In this document: positions 18,848 through 27,559 of the stretch, in pieces
Position numbering within the stretch: the first letter of the stretch is position 1
Layout: each line of letters opens with the position of its first letter
Assembly (NCBI GenBank): GCA_963804375.1
Contig: CAWDQE010000018.1
Coordinates: 1,178,001-1,242,000 of the forward strand
Origin: JANXQG01 sp963804375
GTDB lineage: Bacteria > Planctomycetota > Planctomycetia > Pirellulales > Thermoguttaceae
Direction: 5' to 3'
Length of the DNA stretch: 64,000 bases
Program-made: the position numbers and the translations under genes
The notes under the pieces: model-generated
Databases searched by the model: none
The model's input: only the letters and a program-made list of their open reading frames with translations
Told to the model about the DNA's origin: nothing

Positions 18848-20557
18848 ATGAAACAAGAAATGCTGATCAATGTCGCCCAGCCGGAGGAATGCCGGATCGC
18901 GATCGTGGAAGACGGCGCCCTGGAAGAGCTGTACGTCGAGCGCACGGGGCAGGATAGCTACGTCGGCAACATCTATAAAGGCGTCGTCGTCAACCTGGAG
19001 CCGAGCATCCAGGCGGCTTTCGTCGATTTCGGCGTCGGCCGCAACGGCTTCCTGCACATCAGCGACGTCGAGCCCCAGTACTTCTGCCAGGGGGGCTACG
19101 ATCCCGACAAGCCGCTCGGTCCTCCGGGCGAGCGGGGCGACGGGCACCGTGTACGCACGGTCGGCGGCGGCCGCCGCAACGGGGCACCAGGTGACGAGGC
19201 GGACGGGCACCGTGAACTCGCGGTCGGCGGCGAGAGCGACGACACCGACTTCGACGACCAGCCGCGGGCACCAGGTGCACCTGGTCGGCGGAGCTTCCGC
19301 ACGGGCGGCCGCCCGCGCTTCAAGCCGCCCATCCAGGAGATCCTCCGCCGCGGCGATGAAATCCTCGTGCAGGTCATCAAGGAAGGCATCGGCACCAAGG
19401 GACCGACGCTTTCCACCTACATCAGCATCCCGGGCCGCTACCTGGTGCTGATGCCGGCCCTGGGCCGCATCGGCGTTTCGCGGAAGATCGAGGACGAAGA
19501 CGTCCGCCGCAAGCTCCGCGACATCATGCTCGAGCTCAATCCGCCCAAGGGCATCGGCTTCATCGTCCGCACGGCCGGGGCCGACCGCTCCAAACGCGAG
19601 CTCTCGCGCGACCTGGCCTACCTGCTGCGGTTGTGGAAGGTCATCGTGCGGCGGATCAAGAAAATGCCCGCCCCCGTCGACATCTACCAGGAAAGCGACA
19701 TGATCATCCGCACCATCCGCGACATCTTCACGGCGGAGGTCGATACGATCTACATCGACGAACAAGCGGCCTACGAGCGGGCCCGCGAGTTCCTGCAACT
19801 GGTCATGCCGCGGTACGTCAGTCGCCTGCAACATTATGAAGGCAAGGAGCCGCTCTTCTTCAAGCACCGCCTAGACCACGAGATCGCCAAGATCCACGCC
19901 CGCACCGTGCCGCTGAAGTCCGGCGGGTCGATCGTCATCGACCAGACCGAGGCCCTGGTGGCCATCGACGTCAACAGCGGCAGTTTCCGCGCCGAAGGCG
20001 ACGCCGAAGAGACCGCCTACCAGATGAACATCCACGCGGCCAAGGAGATCGCCCGCCAGTTGCGCCTCCGCGACCTGGGCGGGGTGATCGTCAACGACTT
20101 CATCGACATGCACAAGGAACGGCACCGCCGCGGCGTGGAACGGGCCTTGCGCGATGCGGTCCGCCGCGACCGGGCCCGCACGAAGATCCTCCGCACCAGC
20201 CCCTTCGGTCTGATCGAAATGACGCGCCAGCGGATCCGGCCAGGCCTGAAGCGGAGCGCCTACAAGGATTGCCCATGCTGCCGCGGCTCCGCGGTGGTGA
20301 AGACTCCCGAGAGCATGGCCATCGACGTCGTGCGGCTGTTGATCGTGATCGCCCAGAAGCCGGCGATCGTGCAGGTCCGCGTGACCGTGGCCCCCGAAGT
20401 TGCCGATTACTTGAACAACCGCAAGCGGCACGACCTGGCCCGGCTGGAAGACGAAGGCAGCATGACCGTGCAGATTGTGGGCGACGAGCACGCGGGGCCC
20501 GAGCACCTCGTTTTTGAGTGCTGGGACGCGGAGGGCCGGGAAGTCAAGTTCCCTTGA
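18848..20557 (+). CDS. rng: Ribonuclease E/G with palindrome-built insert in the S1 domain
   Basis: A 569-residue endoribonuclease. Order: S1 domain from about residue 37 (VGNIYKGVVVNLEPSIQAAF), DNase I-like catalytic part with IDVNSGSF and NDFIDMHKERHR (the two Mg-binding aspartates), and the zinc-link CPCCRG. The S1 domain is interrupted at about residues 80-157 by a low-complexity, Gly/Arg/Asp-rich stretch encoded largely by copies of a 24-nt palindrome (19142-19289). The ATG at 18848 begins MKQEMLINVAQPEECR, the expected N-terminus; earlier codons read into the end of the upstream gene. There is no long C-terminal scaffold, so it is closer to RNase G. Confidence 0.9.
   Translation: MKQEMLINVAQPEECRIAIVEDGALEELYVERTGQDSYVGNIYKGVVVNLEPSIQAAFVDFGVGRNGFLHISDVEPQYFCQGGYDPDKPLGPPGERGDGHRVRTVGGGRRNGAPGDEADGHRELAVGGESDDTDFDDQPRAPGAPGRRSFRTGGRPRFKPPIQEILRRGDEILVQVIKEGIGTKGPTLSTYISIPGRYLVLMPALGRIGVSRKIEDEDVRRKLRDIMLELNPPKGIGFIVRTAGADRSKRELSRDLAYLLRLWKVIVRRIKKMPAPVDIYQESDMIIRTIRDIFTAEVDTIYIDEQAAYERAREFLQLVMPRYVSRLQHYEGKEPLFFKHRLDHEIAKIHARTVPLKSGGSIVIDQTEALVAIDVNSGSFRAEGDAEETAYQMNIHAAKEIARQLRLRDLGGVIVNDFIDMHKERHRRGVERALRDAVRRDRARTKILRTSPFGLIEMTRQRIRPGLKRSAYKDCPCCRGSAVVKTPESMAIDVVRLLIVIAQKPAIVQVRVTVAPEVADYLNNRKRHDLARLEDEGSMTVQIVGDEHAGPEHLVFECWDAEGREVKFP
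19142..19289 (+). repeat. Cluster of 24-nt in-frame palindromes inside the RNase E/G gene
   Basis: Full copies at 19142-19165, 19205-19228 and 19266-19289 and a degenerate half copy from 19182. Each has flank GGGC, a 6-nt arm, a 4-nt loop, the complementary arm and flank CGGC. Arms are ACCGTG/CACGGT, ACCGTG/CGCGGT and ACCAGG/CCTGGT, so two copies carry paired changes that keep the stem. All are exactly 8 codons; two are read in one frame (GHRVRTVG, GHRELAVG) and one in another (APGAPGR). Confidence 0.85.
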
Positions 20558-20589
20558 ATGGCTCGAACAGGGTATTGTGATTGGCCGCA

Positions 20590-20608
20590 GGTGGGACCAG
20601 ATCCCACC
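20590..20608 (+). terminator. Candidate stem-loop after RNase E/G
   Basis: GGTGGGA / TCCCACC with a 5-nt loop, 33 bp after the stop codon. The following sequence is not clearly U-rich, so termination is uncertain. Confidence 0.35.
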
Positions 20609-20704
20609 CCAGTTATTCGCTTTCCCGCACCAAAATAGGAAGTGCCGAAAAATACACCCCACCTTTGGATTGAATGGATTTGAAAAAAAATGCCGCCAGT
20701 GCCG

Positions 20705-20733
20705 TTGACAGGATGGGGTTGGGTCCGTTAAAT
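20705..20733 (+). promoter_or_regulatory. Near-consensus sigma70 promoter before the BON-like gene and hyp genes
   Basis: Perfect TTGACA (20705-20710), 17 nt, TTAAAT (20728-20733). The leader to the 20846 gene would be about 105 nt. It is the only good promoter I see before the hypFCDE run. Confidence 0.75.
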
Positions 20734-20845
20734 TAGGAATTGCCGGGATTCTGCCCTCGCGCAGACGCCTGTGCACGGAGTGGTTATGGATGGGCTCTTG
20801 CAGGCGACGCGAGAATAGTCGCCAAACCGGTTAAGGGAGGATCCC

Positions 20846-21121
20846 ATGGACCAGTTGCGGGATATGCAACCCGTTTCGCCCGAGTTGCTGGCGCTCGTTC
20901 CCCAGACATTGGCCGAGGCTGAGGCCCTAGCCGATTCGATTGAAAAGGCCGTGCAACGAGAAACAGGCGGCGGAGTGGCCAATCTTTCCGTCGTTGTCGA
21001 CGGCGACTGTGTCTGGCTCCATGGTTCTTGTTCCAGCTACTATTGCAAGCAGCTTGCGCAACATGCCGCCATGACCGTCCCCGCCGGCTTGCACCTTACG
21101 AACTGTATTGAGGTCGATTGA
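20846..21121 (+). CDS. Small BON-like protein
   Basis: A 91-residue protein. After a helical N-terminus, 'VANLSVVVDGDCVWLHGSCSSYYCKQLAQHAAM' gives the strand-'G.....Y.K..A...A' pattern of BON domains, as in small planctomycete proteins with 'CSTFYCKQLAQ'. GGGAGG precedes the ATG. The stop codon overlaps the possible TTG start of hypF, so it heads this transcript. A role in hydrogenase maturation is not implied by its sequence. Confidence 0.65.
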   Translation: MDQLRDMQPVSPELLALVPQTLAEAEALADSIEKAVQRETGGGVANLSVVVDGDCVWLHGSCSSYYCKQLAQHAAMTVPAGLHLTNCIEVD

Positions 21122-23573
21122 GCAACCATCGAACGCGCGTCGCGTGGCGATTACCGTTCGCGGTGTTGTTCAAGGTGTCGGTTTCCGCCCGTTTGTCTAT
21201 CGAACCGCCAGCGAGCGCGGCCTGATCGGCTGGGTCCAGAACGAGGCCGACGCTGTGCGTCTGGAAATCACTGGCCCCGCGGCGGCAGTTGCCGACTTCC
21301 TGGAAGTGCTGGGCAGCCGGGCCCCGACTCAGGCGCGGATCGACTCGGTCGAGATCGAGGAATTGCGGCCGCTCCCTGCTCAAGCCCCGACCGGCGCCCG
21401 CTTTGAAATTCGCGCTGTGCCTGGCGATGCGCCGCCGCGGCCGACGATCCCGGCTGACCTGGCCACTTGCGCGGCTTGCCGTGAAGAGATCGCCAACCCG
21501 CGGCAGCCGCGCTATCGCTACCCTTTCACGAATTGTACGAATTGCGGACCGCGCTGGTCGATCATCCGGCAGTTGCCCTACGATCGGCCGCGAACCGCGA
21601 TGGCCAAATTCCCCCTGTGCCCCGCCTGCCAGGCCGAGTATGACGACCCGGCCGATCGCCGCTTCCACGCCCAGCCGATCGCTTGCCCGCGTTGTGGACC
21701 GCAGTTGCGCCTCTTGGATGCCCGAGGCCAGCTCAAGACGGAAGGCGACGCCGCGTTGCGGGCGGCCGCAGACGCGCTTTGCGCGGGCCAGGTCGTGGCC
21801 TTGCAGGGACTCGGCGGTTTTCAACTCCTCGTCGACGCGACCGATGCCGACGCCGTCGCTCGTTTGCGGCGAAGAAAGCACCGTCCTGACCGGCCTTTTG
21901 CCCTGATGTTTCCCACACTCGATGCCGTTCGGCGATGCTGTAGGGTTTCAGAAGATGAAGCCCGCGAGTTGTTGTCTCCCGCCGCACCCATCCTCTTGTT
22001 AAGGCGAATAGTCGACAGGGTGCGGCCGTCCCGGCTGTCCAGGGAAGGCGAGAACTCCCCGCCACAGATCGTCGCAAGTGTCGCCCCGGGCAATCCGTAT
22101 CTCGGCGTGATGCTGCCCTACACGCCGCTGCACCACCTGCTGATGGAAGCCGTCGCGCGGCCGATGGTTTGCACGAGCGGCAATCTCTCGGAGGAGCCGA
22201 TGGCCATCGAGGTCGACGACGCCTTGCAGCGCCTTGGCGGCCTGGGGCACGTGGCAAGAGAGGCCATTGCCGATCTGCTGCTGGTCCACAATCGCCCCAT
22301 CGTGCGGCCGGTGGACGATTCCGTCGCCCGCGTCGGCTCCGACGGCCTCCAAGTCTTGCGGCGTGCTCGAGGTTTCGCCCCACTGCCGATCAAGTTGAAT
22401 TTGGCCGCGCCCCCGATCCTGGCCGTCGGCGGGCATTTGAAAAATGCCGTGGCGCTTGTCGTCTCGCCTTTAGGCGAAAATCCGCCTAGAGGCGGGATGA
22501 CAAGCGTCGTGCTCAGCCAGCATATTGGCGATTTGGAAAGTCTGCTGAGCTTAAGCGTCTTTCGGCGGGCGATCGACGATCTGCTGGAGTTCTTCACCTT
22601 AGAACCCAAAATGGTGGCCTGCGATTTGCACCCAGATTACGGTTCAACGCGATATGCCGAGGAACTGGCTCGCAAGTCTCACATTCCCATCCTGCGCGTG
22701 CAACATCATCATGCCCATGTAGCCGCGTGCATGGCGGAACACGGTCTGGAGGGCCCCGTTCTGGGGCTCGCGTGGGACGGTACGGGCTACGGCCCCGACG
22801 GCACGATCTGGGGCGGCGAGGCCCTTTCTTGCCACGGCGCGGAGTATCGTCGCGTAGCCCATCTCCGCAACTTCCCCCTGCCCGGCGGCGATTGGGCAGC
22901 CCGCCAACCACGACGGGCGGCACTGGGGTTGCTTTACGAGATATTAGGCCCCCCGGTCTTCGGGGGAAGAGAGAGACAGGTTGAAAAACTGTCCTGCCTT
23001 GCTCGCGAGTGGTTTTCGGAATCCGAGCAACGGGCGTTGGCCGCCATGCTCGCCCGTGGCCTGAATTGCCCGCGGACCAGCAGCATGGGCCGGCTGTTCG
23101 ACGCCGTCGCTGCTCTGTGCGGATTCTGGCAGGAAATGACCTTCGAGGGCCAGGCGGCGATGAATCTGGAATTCGCCGCGGAGGCAGAGACCACCGCATC
23201 CTATTCGATACCGCTGCGGGCATCGAAAAGCGGACTGATCGCCGATTGGGAACCGATGATCCGGCAGATCGTCGAAGAACGCCTCAGGGGCGAACCGGCC
23301 GGCCGAATCAGCGCCCGCTTCCACGATGCCCTTGCCGGCTTGGCTCTCGACCTGGCCCAGGCGGGCGATTGCAATCAAGTTGTGCTTACCGGCGGTTGTT
23401 TCCAGAATGCCCTGTTGACCCAGCGGGTCCGAGGGCGTTTACTGGAAGGAGGCTTCACCGTGTATACTCATCAGCGGGTGCCGCCCGGCGACGGCGGGAT
23501 TGCCCTGGGACAAGTCTTCGTGGCCGCCCAACAATTGCAAGGATCGATCGATGTGCCTGGGAATCCCCGGTAA
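21108..23573 (+). CDS. hypF: Carbamoyltransferase HypF, hydrogenase maturation
   Basis: Makes thiocarbamoyl adenylate from carbamoyl phosphate for the CN ligands of the [NiFe] centre. Domains in order: acylphosphatase (VRGVVQGVGFRPFVYR, residues 15-95), zinc fingers with CAAC, CTNCG, CPAC and CPRCG, YrdC-like domain (GVMLPYTPLHHLL, CTSGNLSEEP) and Kae1-like domain (HHHAHVAACMAEH, GLAWDGTGYG). The size of 821 residues is slightly above normal because of two insertions: one at about 22008-22070 (DRVRPSRLSREGENS) and one formed by a palindrome at 22454-22505. The start is TTG 21108 or GTG 21144; the latter begins VAITVRGVVQG. Confidence 0.93.
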   Translation: MRSIEQPSNARRVAITVRGVVQGVGFRPFVYRTASERGLIGWVQNEADAVRLEITGPAAAVADFLEVLGSRAPTQARIDSVEIEELRPLPAQAPTGARFEIRAVPGDAPPRPTIPADLATCAACREEIANPRQPRYRYPFTNCTNCGPRWSIIRQLPYDRPRTAMAKFPLCPACQAEYDDPADRRFHAQPIACPRCGPQLRLLDARGQLKTEGDAALRAAADALCAGQVVALQGLGGFQLLVDATDADAVARLRRRKHRPDRPFALMFPTLDAVRRCCRVSEDEARELLSPAAPILLLRRIVDRVRPSRLSREGENSPPQIVASVAPGNPYLGVMLPYTPLHHLLMEAVARPMVCTSGNLSEEPMAIEVDDALQRLGGLGHVAREAIADLLLVHNRPIVRPVDDSVARVGSDGLQVLRRARGFAPLPIKLNLAAPPILAVGGHLKNAVALVVSPLGENPPRGGMTSVVLSQHIGDLESLLSLSVFRRAIDDLLEFFTLEPKMVACDLHPDYGSTRYAEELARKSHIPILRVQHHHAHVAACMAEHGLEGPVLGLAWDGTGYGPDGTIWGGEALSCHGAEYRRVAHLRNFPLPGGDWAARQPRRAALGLLYEILGPPVFGGRERQVEKLSCLAREWFSESEQRALAAMLARGLNCPRTSSMGRLFDAVAALCGFWQEMTFEGQAAMNLEFAAEAETTASYSIPLRASKSGLIADWEPMIRQIVEERLRGEPAGRISARFHDALAGLALDLAQAGDCNQVVLTGGCFQNALLTQRVRGRLLEGGFTVYTHQRVPPGDGGIALGQVFVAAQQLQGSIDVPGNPR
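22454..22505 (+). repeat. Palindromic repeat inside hypF
   Basis: Arms 22454-22476 and 22483-22505 match as reverse complements at 20 of 23 positions. The encoded segment VVSPLGENPPRGGMTS interrupts the otherwise conserved stretch between 'KNAVAL' and 'LSQHIGDLE', and keeps the frame. Confidence 0.8.
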
Positions 23574-23796
23574 AGTGGCCGAAACGTATCTGCAGAACGA
23601 ACTGCCCATGGCCAAGGTCGAGTTCGGCGGCATCCGCAAGGAAATCTGCCTGGTCTACGTGCCCGAGGCCGTCGTGGGCGACTTTGTGATCGTCCACGCA
23701 GGCTTTGCCATCAGCCGTGTGGATGAGAAAGAAGCCACGGAGATATTCTCCTACCTCCAGCAGATTGGGGAGGCGGAGAGCGCGGAACCTCCATGA
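23551..23796 (+). CDS. hypC: Hydrogenase assembly chaperone HypC
   Basis: An 81-residue protein starting MCLGIPGKV with the essential Cys2, which carries the Fe(CN)2CO intermediate with HypD. The start lies inside the 3' end of hypF (overlap 23 bp) and the stop overlaps hypD by 4 bp (ATGA), so translation is coupled. Size and sequence are typical. Confidence 0.95.
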   Translation: MCLGIPGKVAETYLQNELPMAKVEFGGIRKEICLVYVPEAVVGDFVIVHAGFAISRVDEKEATEIFSYLQQIGEAESAEPP

Positions 23797-24881
23797 AATA
23801 CCTCGACGAATATCGAAACGCCGCCGCGGCCAGGCAGTTGGCGGCGGCCATTGCCCGGGCAACGACCCGGCCGTGGAACATCATGGAAGTCTGCGGCGGG
23901 CAAACCCACTCCATCCTGCGCTTCGGGCTGGATGAAATGTTGCCGGCGGAAATCAACTTGATCCACGGCCCCGGCTGCCCGGTCTGCGTCACGCCGTTGG
24001 AGATGATCGACCGGGCATTGGCCATCGCCGCGCGGCCCGACGTGATCTTCTGTTCGTTCGGCGATATGCTGCGCGTGCCGGGATCGACCAAGGACCTGTT
24101 CACGGTGAAGTCGGAAGGGGGCGACGTGCGGATCGTCTACTCGCCCATGGACGCCATCGTCTTGGCCCGGAAGAATCCCGGCAAGCAGGTCGTCTTCTTC
24201 GCCGTCGGCTTCGAAACGACCGCGCCGGCCAACGCCATGGCCGTGGTGCAGGCCTCTCGGCTGGGACTGACGAACTTCTCCGTACTGGTCTCGCACGTGC
24301 TGGTGCCGCCGGCCATGCGTGCCGTGCTCGGTTCGCCCTCCTGCCGCGTGCAAGGCTTCTTGGCCGCCGGCCACGTCTGCGCGATCATGGGCACGGGGCC
24401 GTACGAGCCGATCGCCGAGAAGTACCACGTCCCGATCGTGGTCACGGGTTTTGAACCGTTGGACATCCTCCAAGGCGTGTTGATGTGTGTCCGGCAGCTC
24501 GAAGAAGGCCGGGCCGTCGTCGAGAACCAATACTCCAGGGCCGTCCGCCCGGAAGGCAATCCGACCGCCTTGCAGATTTTGAAAGACGTCTTCGAGGTCG
24601 TGCCGCGGAAATGGCGCGGGATCGGCGAAATCCCCGATAGCGGCTGGTCGCTGCGCGAGGCCTTTGCCCCTTTCGACGCCGACCGCCGGTTCGGCGTCGC
24701 CCATATCACGGCCGAGGAACCGGCGGAGTGCATCGCCGGTCTGGTCTTGCAGGGCCAGAAGAAGCCGCACGAGTGCACGGCCTTCGGCGTCCGCTGCACG
24801 CCGGACCATCCGCTAGGCGCTCCGATGGTGTCGTCGGAAGGGGCCTGCGCAGCGTATTATCGTTATCGCCGGCGGAATTGA
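23793..24881 (+). CDS. hypD: Hydrogenase formation protein HypD
   Basis: A 362-residue [4Fe-4S] scaffold on which Fe(CN)2CO is assembled with HypC and HypE. Conserved cysteine motifs are MEVCGGQTH, HGPGCPVCVTP and GFLAAGHVC, plus the C-terminal 'IAGLVLQGQKKPHECTAFG.RCTP..PLGAPMVSSEGACAAYY' region that binds the cluster. Its TGA stop is part of a heptanucleotide array (24879-24899). Confidence 0.97.
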   Translation: MKYLDEYRNAAAARQLAAAIARATTRPWNIMEVCGGQTHSILRFGLDEMLPAEINLIHGPGCPVCVTPLEMIDRALAIAARPDVIFCSFGDMLRVPGSTKDLFTVKSEGGDVRIVYSPMDAIVLARKNPGKQVVFFAVGFETTAPANAMAVVQASRLGLTNFSVLVSHVLVPPAMRAVLGSPSCRVQGFLAAGHVCAIMGTGPYEPIAEKYHVPIVVTGFEPLDILQGVLMCVRQLEEGRAVVENQYSRAVRPEGNPTALQILKDVFEVVPRKWRGIGEIPDSGWSLREAFAPFDADRRFGVAHITAEEPAECIAGLVLQGQKKPHECTAFGVRCTPDHPLGAPMVSSEGACAAYYRYRRRN

Positions 24882-24899
24882 GTACTGAGTACTGAGTAC
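24879..24899. repeat. Heptanucleotide array, unit TGAGTAC
   Basis: Three perfect 7-nt units. The first supplies the hypD stop codon. Confidence 0.9.
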
Positions 24900-24951
24900 A
24901 CAGTGGTTGTTTTCCAACACCTGAACCATTACCGCCTACCACAAGCTTCCG

Positions 24952-26016
24952 ATGTCGCAACCCGAATTCCCAGACTTCACCCTCTCCTGTCCGCTGCCGA
25001 TCATCGAGCATGCCACGGTGCAACTGGCCCACGGCGGCGGGGGGCGGTTCATGCGGACCCTGATCGAAGGCTTGTTCCGCCCGGCCTTCGCCGCCGATGG
25101 TCCGCCGGTCCCCGCCCACGACAGCGCAGTGGTGGAAATCGCGGGCGGACGCCTGGCGATGACCACCGACACCTTTGTAGTTCGGCCACTGTTTTTTCCC
25201 GGCGGCGACATCGGCAAACTGGCCATTTACGGCACGGTGAACGACCTGGCAATGTCCGGGGCCAAGCCGCTCTATCTCAGCGCGAGCTTCATCCTCGAAG
25301 AAGGCTTGCCAATGGATACGCTCCGCCGCGTCGTCGAGTCGATGTCTGCGGCCAGCCGCGAGGTGGGTGTGCGGATCATCACCGGCGACACGAAGGTCGT
25401 GGACCGCGGCAAGGGCGACGGCATCTTCATCAACACGGCCGGCGTGGGTCTTGTGCCGCCGGGCATCGACATCGCGCCGCCGCGTGTGACACCAGGCGAC
25501 GTGGTCCTGGTCAGCGGCGACCTGGGCCGACATGGCATGGCCGTGATGTCGGTCCGCGAGGGGCTTGATTTCGAGAGTACACTGCAAAGCGATTGCGCAT
25601 CGCTGGCCGGATTGGTCGAGGCCCTGTTGGTCGCTGGCGCCGATCTGCATTGCCTCCGCGATCTGACCCGCGGGGGGCTCGCCGCGGCACTGAACGAAAT
25701 CGCCCTGGATGTGCAGGTGGGCATCGAGCTTGAACAAGCGGCGATTCCCGTTTTCGAGCCCGTCGCTGCGGCCTGCGAAATTCTCGGCCTCGACCCGCTT
25801 TATGTGGCCAACGAGGGCCGGCTGGTGGCCTTCGTCGCGCCGCCGTCGGCCGAGCGGGTGTTGGACATCTTGCGCCACCATCCGGCAGCAAACGACCCGG
25901 CGATTATCGGCCGGGTGACCGGCGCACATCCCCGGCTGGTCGAGGTGCGAAGTCCCCTGGGCGGCGGGCGAATCCTCGATCTACTTTCCGGCGAGCAGAT
26001 GCCGCGGATCTGCTAG
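24952..26016 (+). CDS. hypE: Hydrogenase maturation protein HypE
   Basis: A 354-residue AIR-synthase-fold enzyme that dehydrates the carbamoylated C-terminal Cys to a thiocyanate. It ends in the diagnostic PRIC tail with that Cys, and keeps 'LAHGGGGRFM', 'ITGDTKVV' and 'LRDLTRGGLAAALNE'. Immediately downstream of hypD after a heptanucleotide spacer. hypA and hypB (nickel insertion) are not in the window. Confidence 0.97.
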   Translation: MSQPEFPDFTLSCPLPIIEHATVQLAHGGGGRFMRTLIEGLFRPAFAADGPPVPAHDSAVVEIAGGRLAMTTDTFVVRPLFFPGGDIGKLAIYGTVNDLAMSGAKPLYLSASFILEEGLPMDTLRRVVESMSAASREVGVRIITGDTKVVDRGKGDGIFINTAGVGLVPPGIDIAPPRVTPGDVVLVSGDLGRHGMAVMSVREGLDFESTLQSDCASLAGLVEALLVAGADLHCLRDLTRGGLAAALNEIALDVQVGIELEQAAIPVFEPVAAACEILGLDPLYVANEGRLVAFVAPPSAERVLDILRHHPAANDPAIIGRVTGAHPRLVEVRSPLGGGRILDLLSGEQMPRIC

Positions 26017-26060
26017 ATATGGGCAGGGAGTTGCCCTCGCTTGCGCTTCGGGTTAGAGTA

Positions 26061-26237
26061 AAGAATGCCCGCCTCACCGTCCGTCACAACGGCGTCGAGG
26101 TGCAGAAGGACACCGAAGTGCCGCACGCCACCACGGCATCTCCGTTCCCGGAAGGTCCGGAGCCTAGCCCGCTCTATTTCCAAGACCACGGCAATCCGGT
26201 CCGTTTCCGCAATATCTGGCTGGTGGAGAAGAAGTAG
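26061..26237 (+). pseudogene. Remnant of a DUF1080 (3-keto-disaccharide hydrolase) gene
   Basis: About 58 codons matching the very C-terminus of DUF1080 proteins: 'KNARLTVRHNGVEVQKD', then 'GPEPSPLYFQDHGNPVRFRNIWLVEKK'. The remainder of the ~220-residue domain is missing. The bases just before it (about 26019-26055) carry the widespread planctomycete repeat that on the minus strand reads NPKRKRG, which may have been involved in the truncation. Confidence 0.7.
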
Positions 26238-26257
26238 GAGCCGGCTAGAATAGAGGT

Positions 26258-26668
26258 ATGCCCGAGCCGCATGACGAACCGCCGCAGCCGCTGCCGGACG
26301 AGTATCCACTCTCGCCGGACGAACCACCGGAGTTCCAGCGCCTCCTTCCGGCACCCCTGATCAGGCCCGGCGAACCACCGGTCAATGCCGAGATGAAGCA
26401 GTTCTCGCTGGGCGAGTTGCTCGGGCTGGCAACGGTGATCGCCGTGCTCATGAGCGCGATCACCAGCATCGCGCGTTGGACGGGGACTGGCAATTCTCCG
26501 GTCAACCTTGTCACCGTTTGTGCCGCCGTGTTCGGGTTCGGGGCCCTGGCAAGCATGATTGTGCTGGCATTCATTCCGAATCCGCGGCGGATTGTCGTGG
26601 TCGGTTGGTGGGCACTGTTGAGTTTTTATATTGTCACCGCGGCCGCGGCCGTCTTGATGTCCAAGTGA
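26258..26668 (+). CDS. Membrane protein with three helices
   Basis: A 136-residue protein: Pro/Glu-rich cytoplasmic N-terminus (residues 1-45), then three hydrophobic segments at about 49-70 (FSLGELLGLATVIAVLMSAI), 80-105 and 110-132. 'QFSLGELL' resembles a motif that introduces a membrane helix in several planctomycete membrane proteins. It ends 3 bp before the KaiC-like gene and is likely co-transcribed with it. Function unknown. Confidence 0.65.
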   Translation: MPEPHDEPPQPLPDEYPLSPDEPPEFQRLLPAPLIRPGEPPVNAEMKQFSLGELLGLATVIAVLMSAITSIARWTGTGNSPVNLVTVCAAVFGFGALASMIVLAFIPNPRRIVVVGWWALLSFYIVTAAAAVLMSK

Positions 26669-26671
26669 AGC

Positions 26672-27556
26672 ATGACAACACTTACTCGTTTATCGACCGG
26701 CATCGACGGCCTGGATGAGCTCCTGGGCGGCGGCCTGTTGCCGGGCACACTGACCGTCGTCGTCGGTTCCACCGGCATCGGCAAGACCCAGTTCGGCCTG
26801 CAATTCGCCCGTGCCGGACTGAAACAGGAGGGCCGGCCGGGCGTGGTGTTCGACATGACGGCCCGGGGCGATTCGCAGAACCACGCCGACTACGCGCGGC
26901 GGATGTTCGGCTGGGAACTGGCCACCGGCGATCCAGAGGCCCACGTCGAACTATCCGGTTTCTTCGCCGCCGATCGCCGCCGCGACGAGTGCCTGCACAT
27001 CTTCAGTTCTCGCGGCCGCCGGGTCACGCGGCAGGACATGGATTTCGACGCCTGGCACGATTGGCAAGCGGAACTGGCCCGCAGGCTGAACGCCACGATC
27101 GCCTTCTTCTACCGCAACTTCGTCGGCGGCGTGCGACGGGCGGTGGTCGACGGCATCGAGCCGGTCGATCGGCCCAGCGATTCGGTGCAGATCGAATTGT
27201 TCGAGTATATCTATCATCAGATCTTGCGCAAGGACGCCGAGTGGGTTGCACGCGACCTTTTCCGCGAGCATTATCGCGAGAACGCCGCCGCCGTAGCCGG
27301 CCACTCCTACGATCCCCAAGCGATCGGCTGCGTGTTGCTCTATACTTCGCAGGAAACCACGCTCGACGGCCTGATCGAACGGTCGTTGGATGAAGGCGAT
27401 CTGCTGGCCAACGCCAACACGATCATCCACCTCGGCAAGATCCGCGAAGGGATGCACTTTCGCCGGGCGATGTACGTGAGCAAGCACCGCGGCAGCGCGT
27501 GCCCCGACGAGATCATTCCCTATACGATCGGCGATCGGGGCATAAGCTTGGGATAA
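26672..27556 (+). CDS. RecA-superfamily (KaiC-like) ATPase
   Basis: A 294-residue single-domain protein. 'LSTGIDGLDELLGGGLLPGTLTVVVGSTGIGKTQFGLQFA' carries the family start and Walker A (GSTGIGKT). There is no second KaiC domain and no circadian partner genes. Middle and C-terminal parts are divergent, with 'HSYDPQAIGCVLLYTSQETT' near the Walker B region. Probably a regulatory ATPase; substrate unknown. Three bp separate it from the phosphatase gene, so they may work together. Confidence 0.75.
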   Translation: MTTLTRLSTGIDGLDELLGGGLLPGTLTVVVGSTGIGKTQFGLQFARAGLKQEGRPGVVFDMTARGDSQNHADYARRMFGWELATGDPEAHVELSGFFAADRRRDECLHIFSSRGRRVTRQDMDFDAWHDWQAELARRLNATIAFFYRNFVGGVRRAVVDGIEPVDRPSDSVQIELFEYIYHQILRKDAEWVARDLFREHYRENAAAVAGHSYDPQAIGCVLLYTSQETTLDGLIERSLDEGDLLANANTIIHLGKIREGMHFRRAMYVSKHRGSACPDEIIPYTIGDRGISLG

Positions 27557-27559
27557 ACC

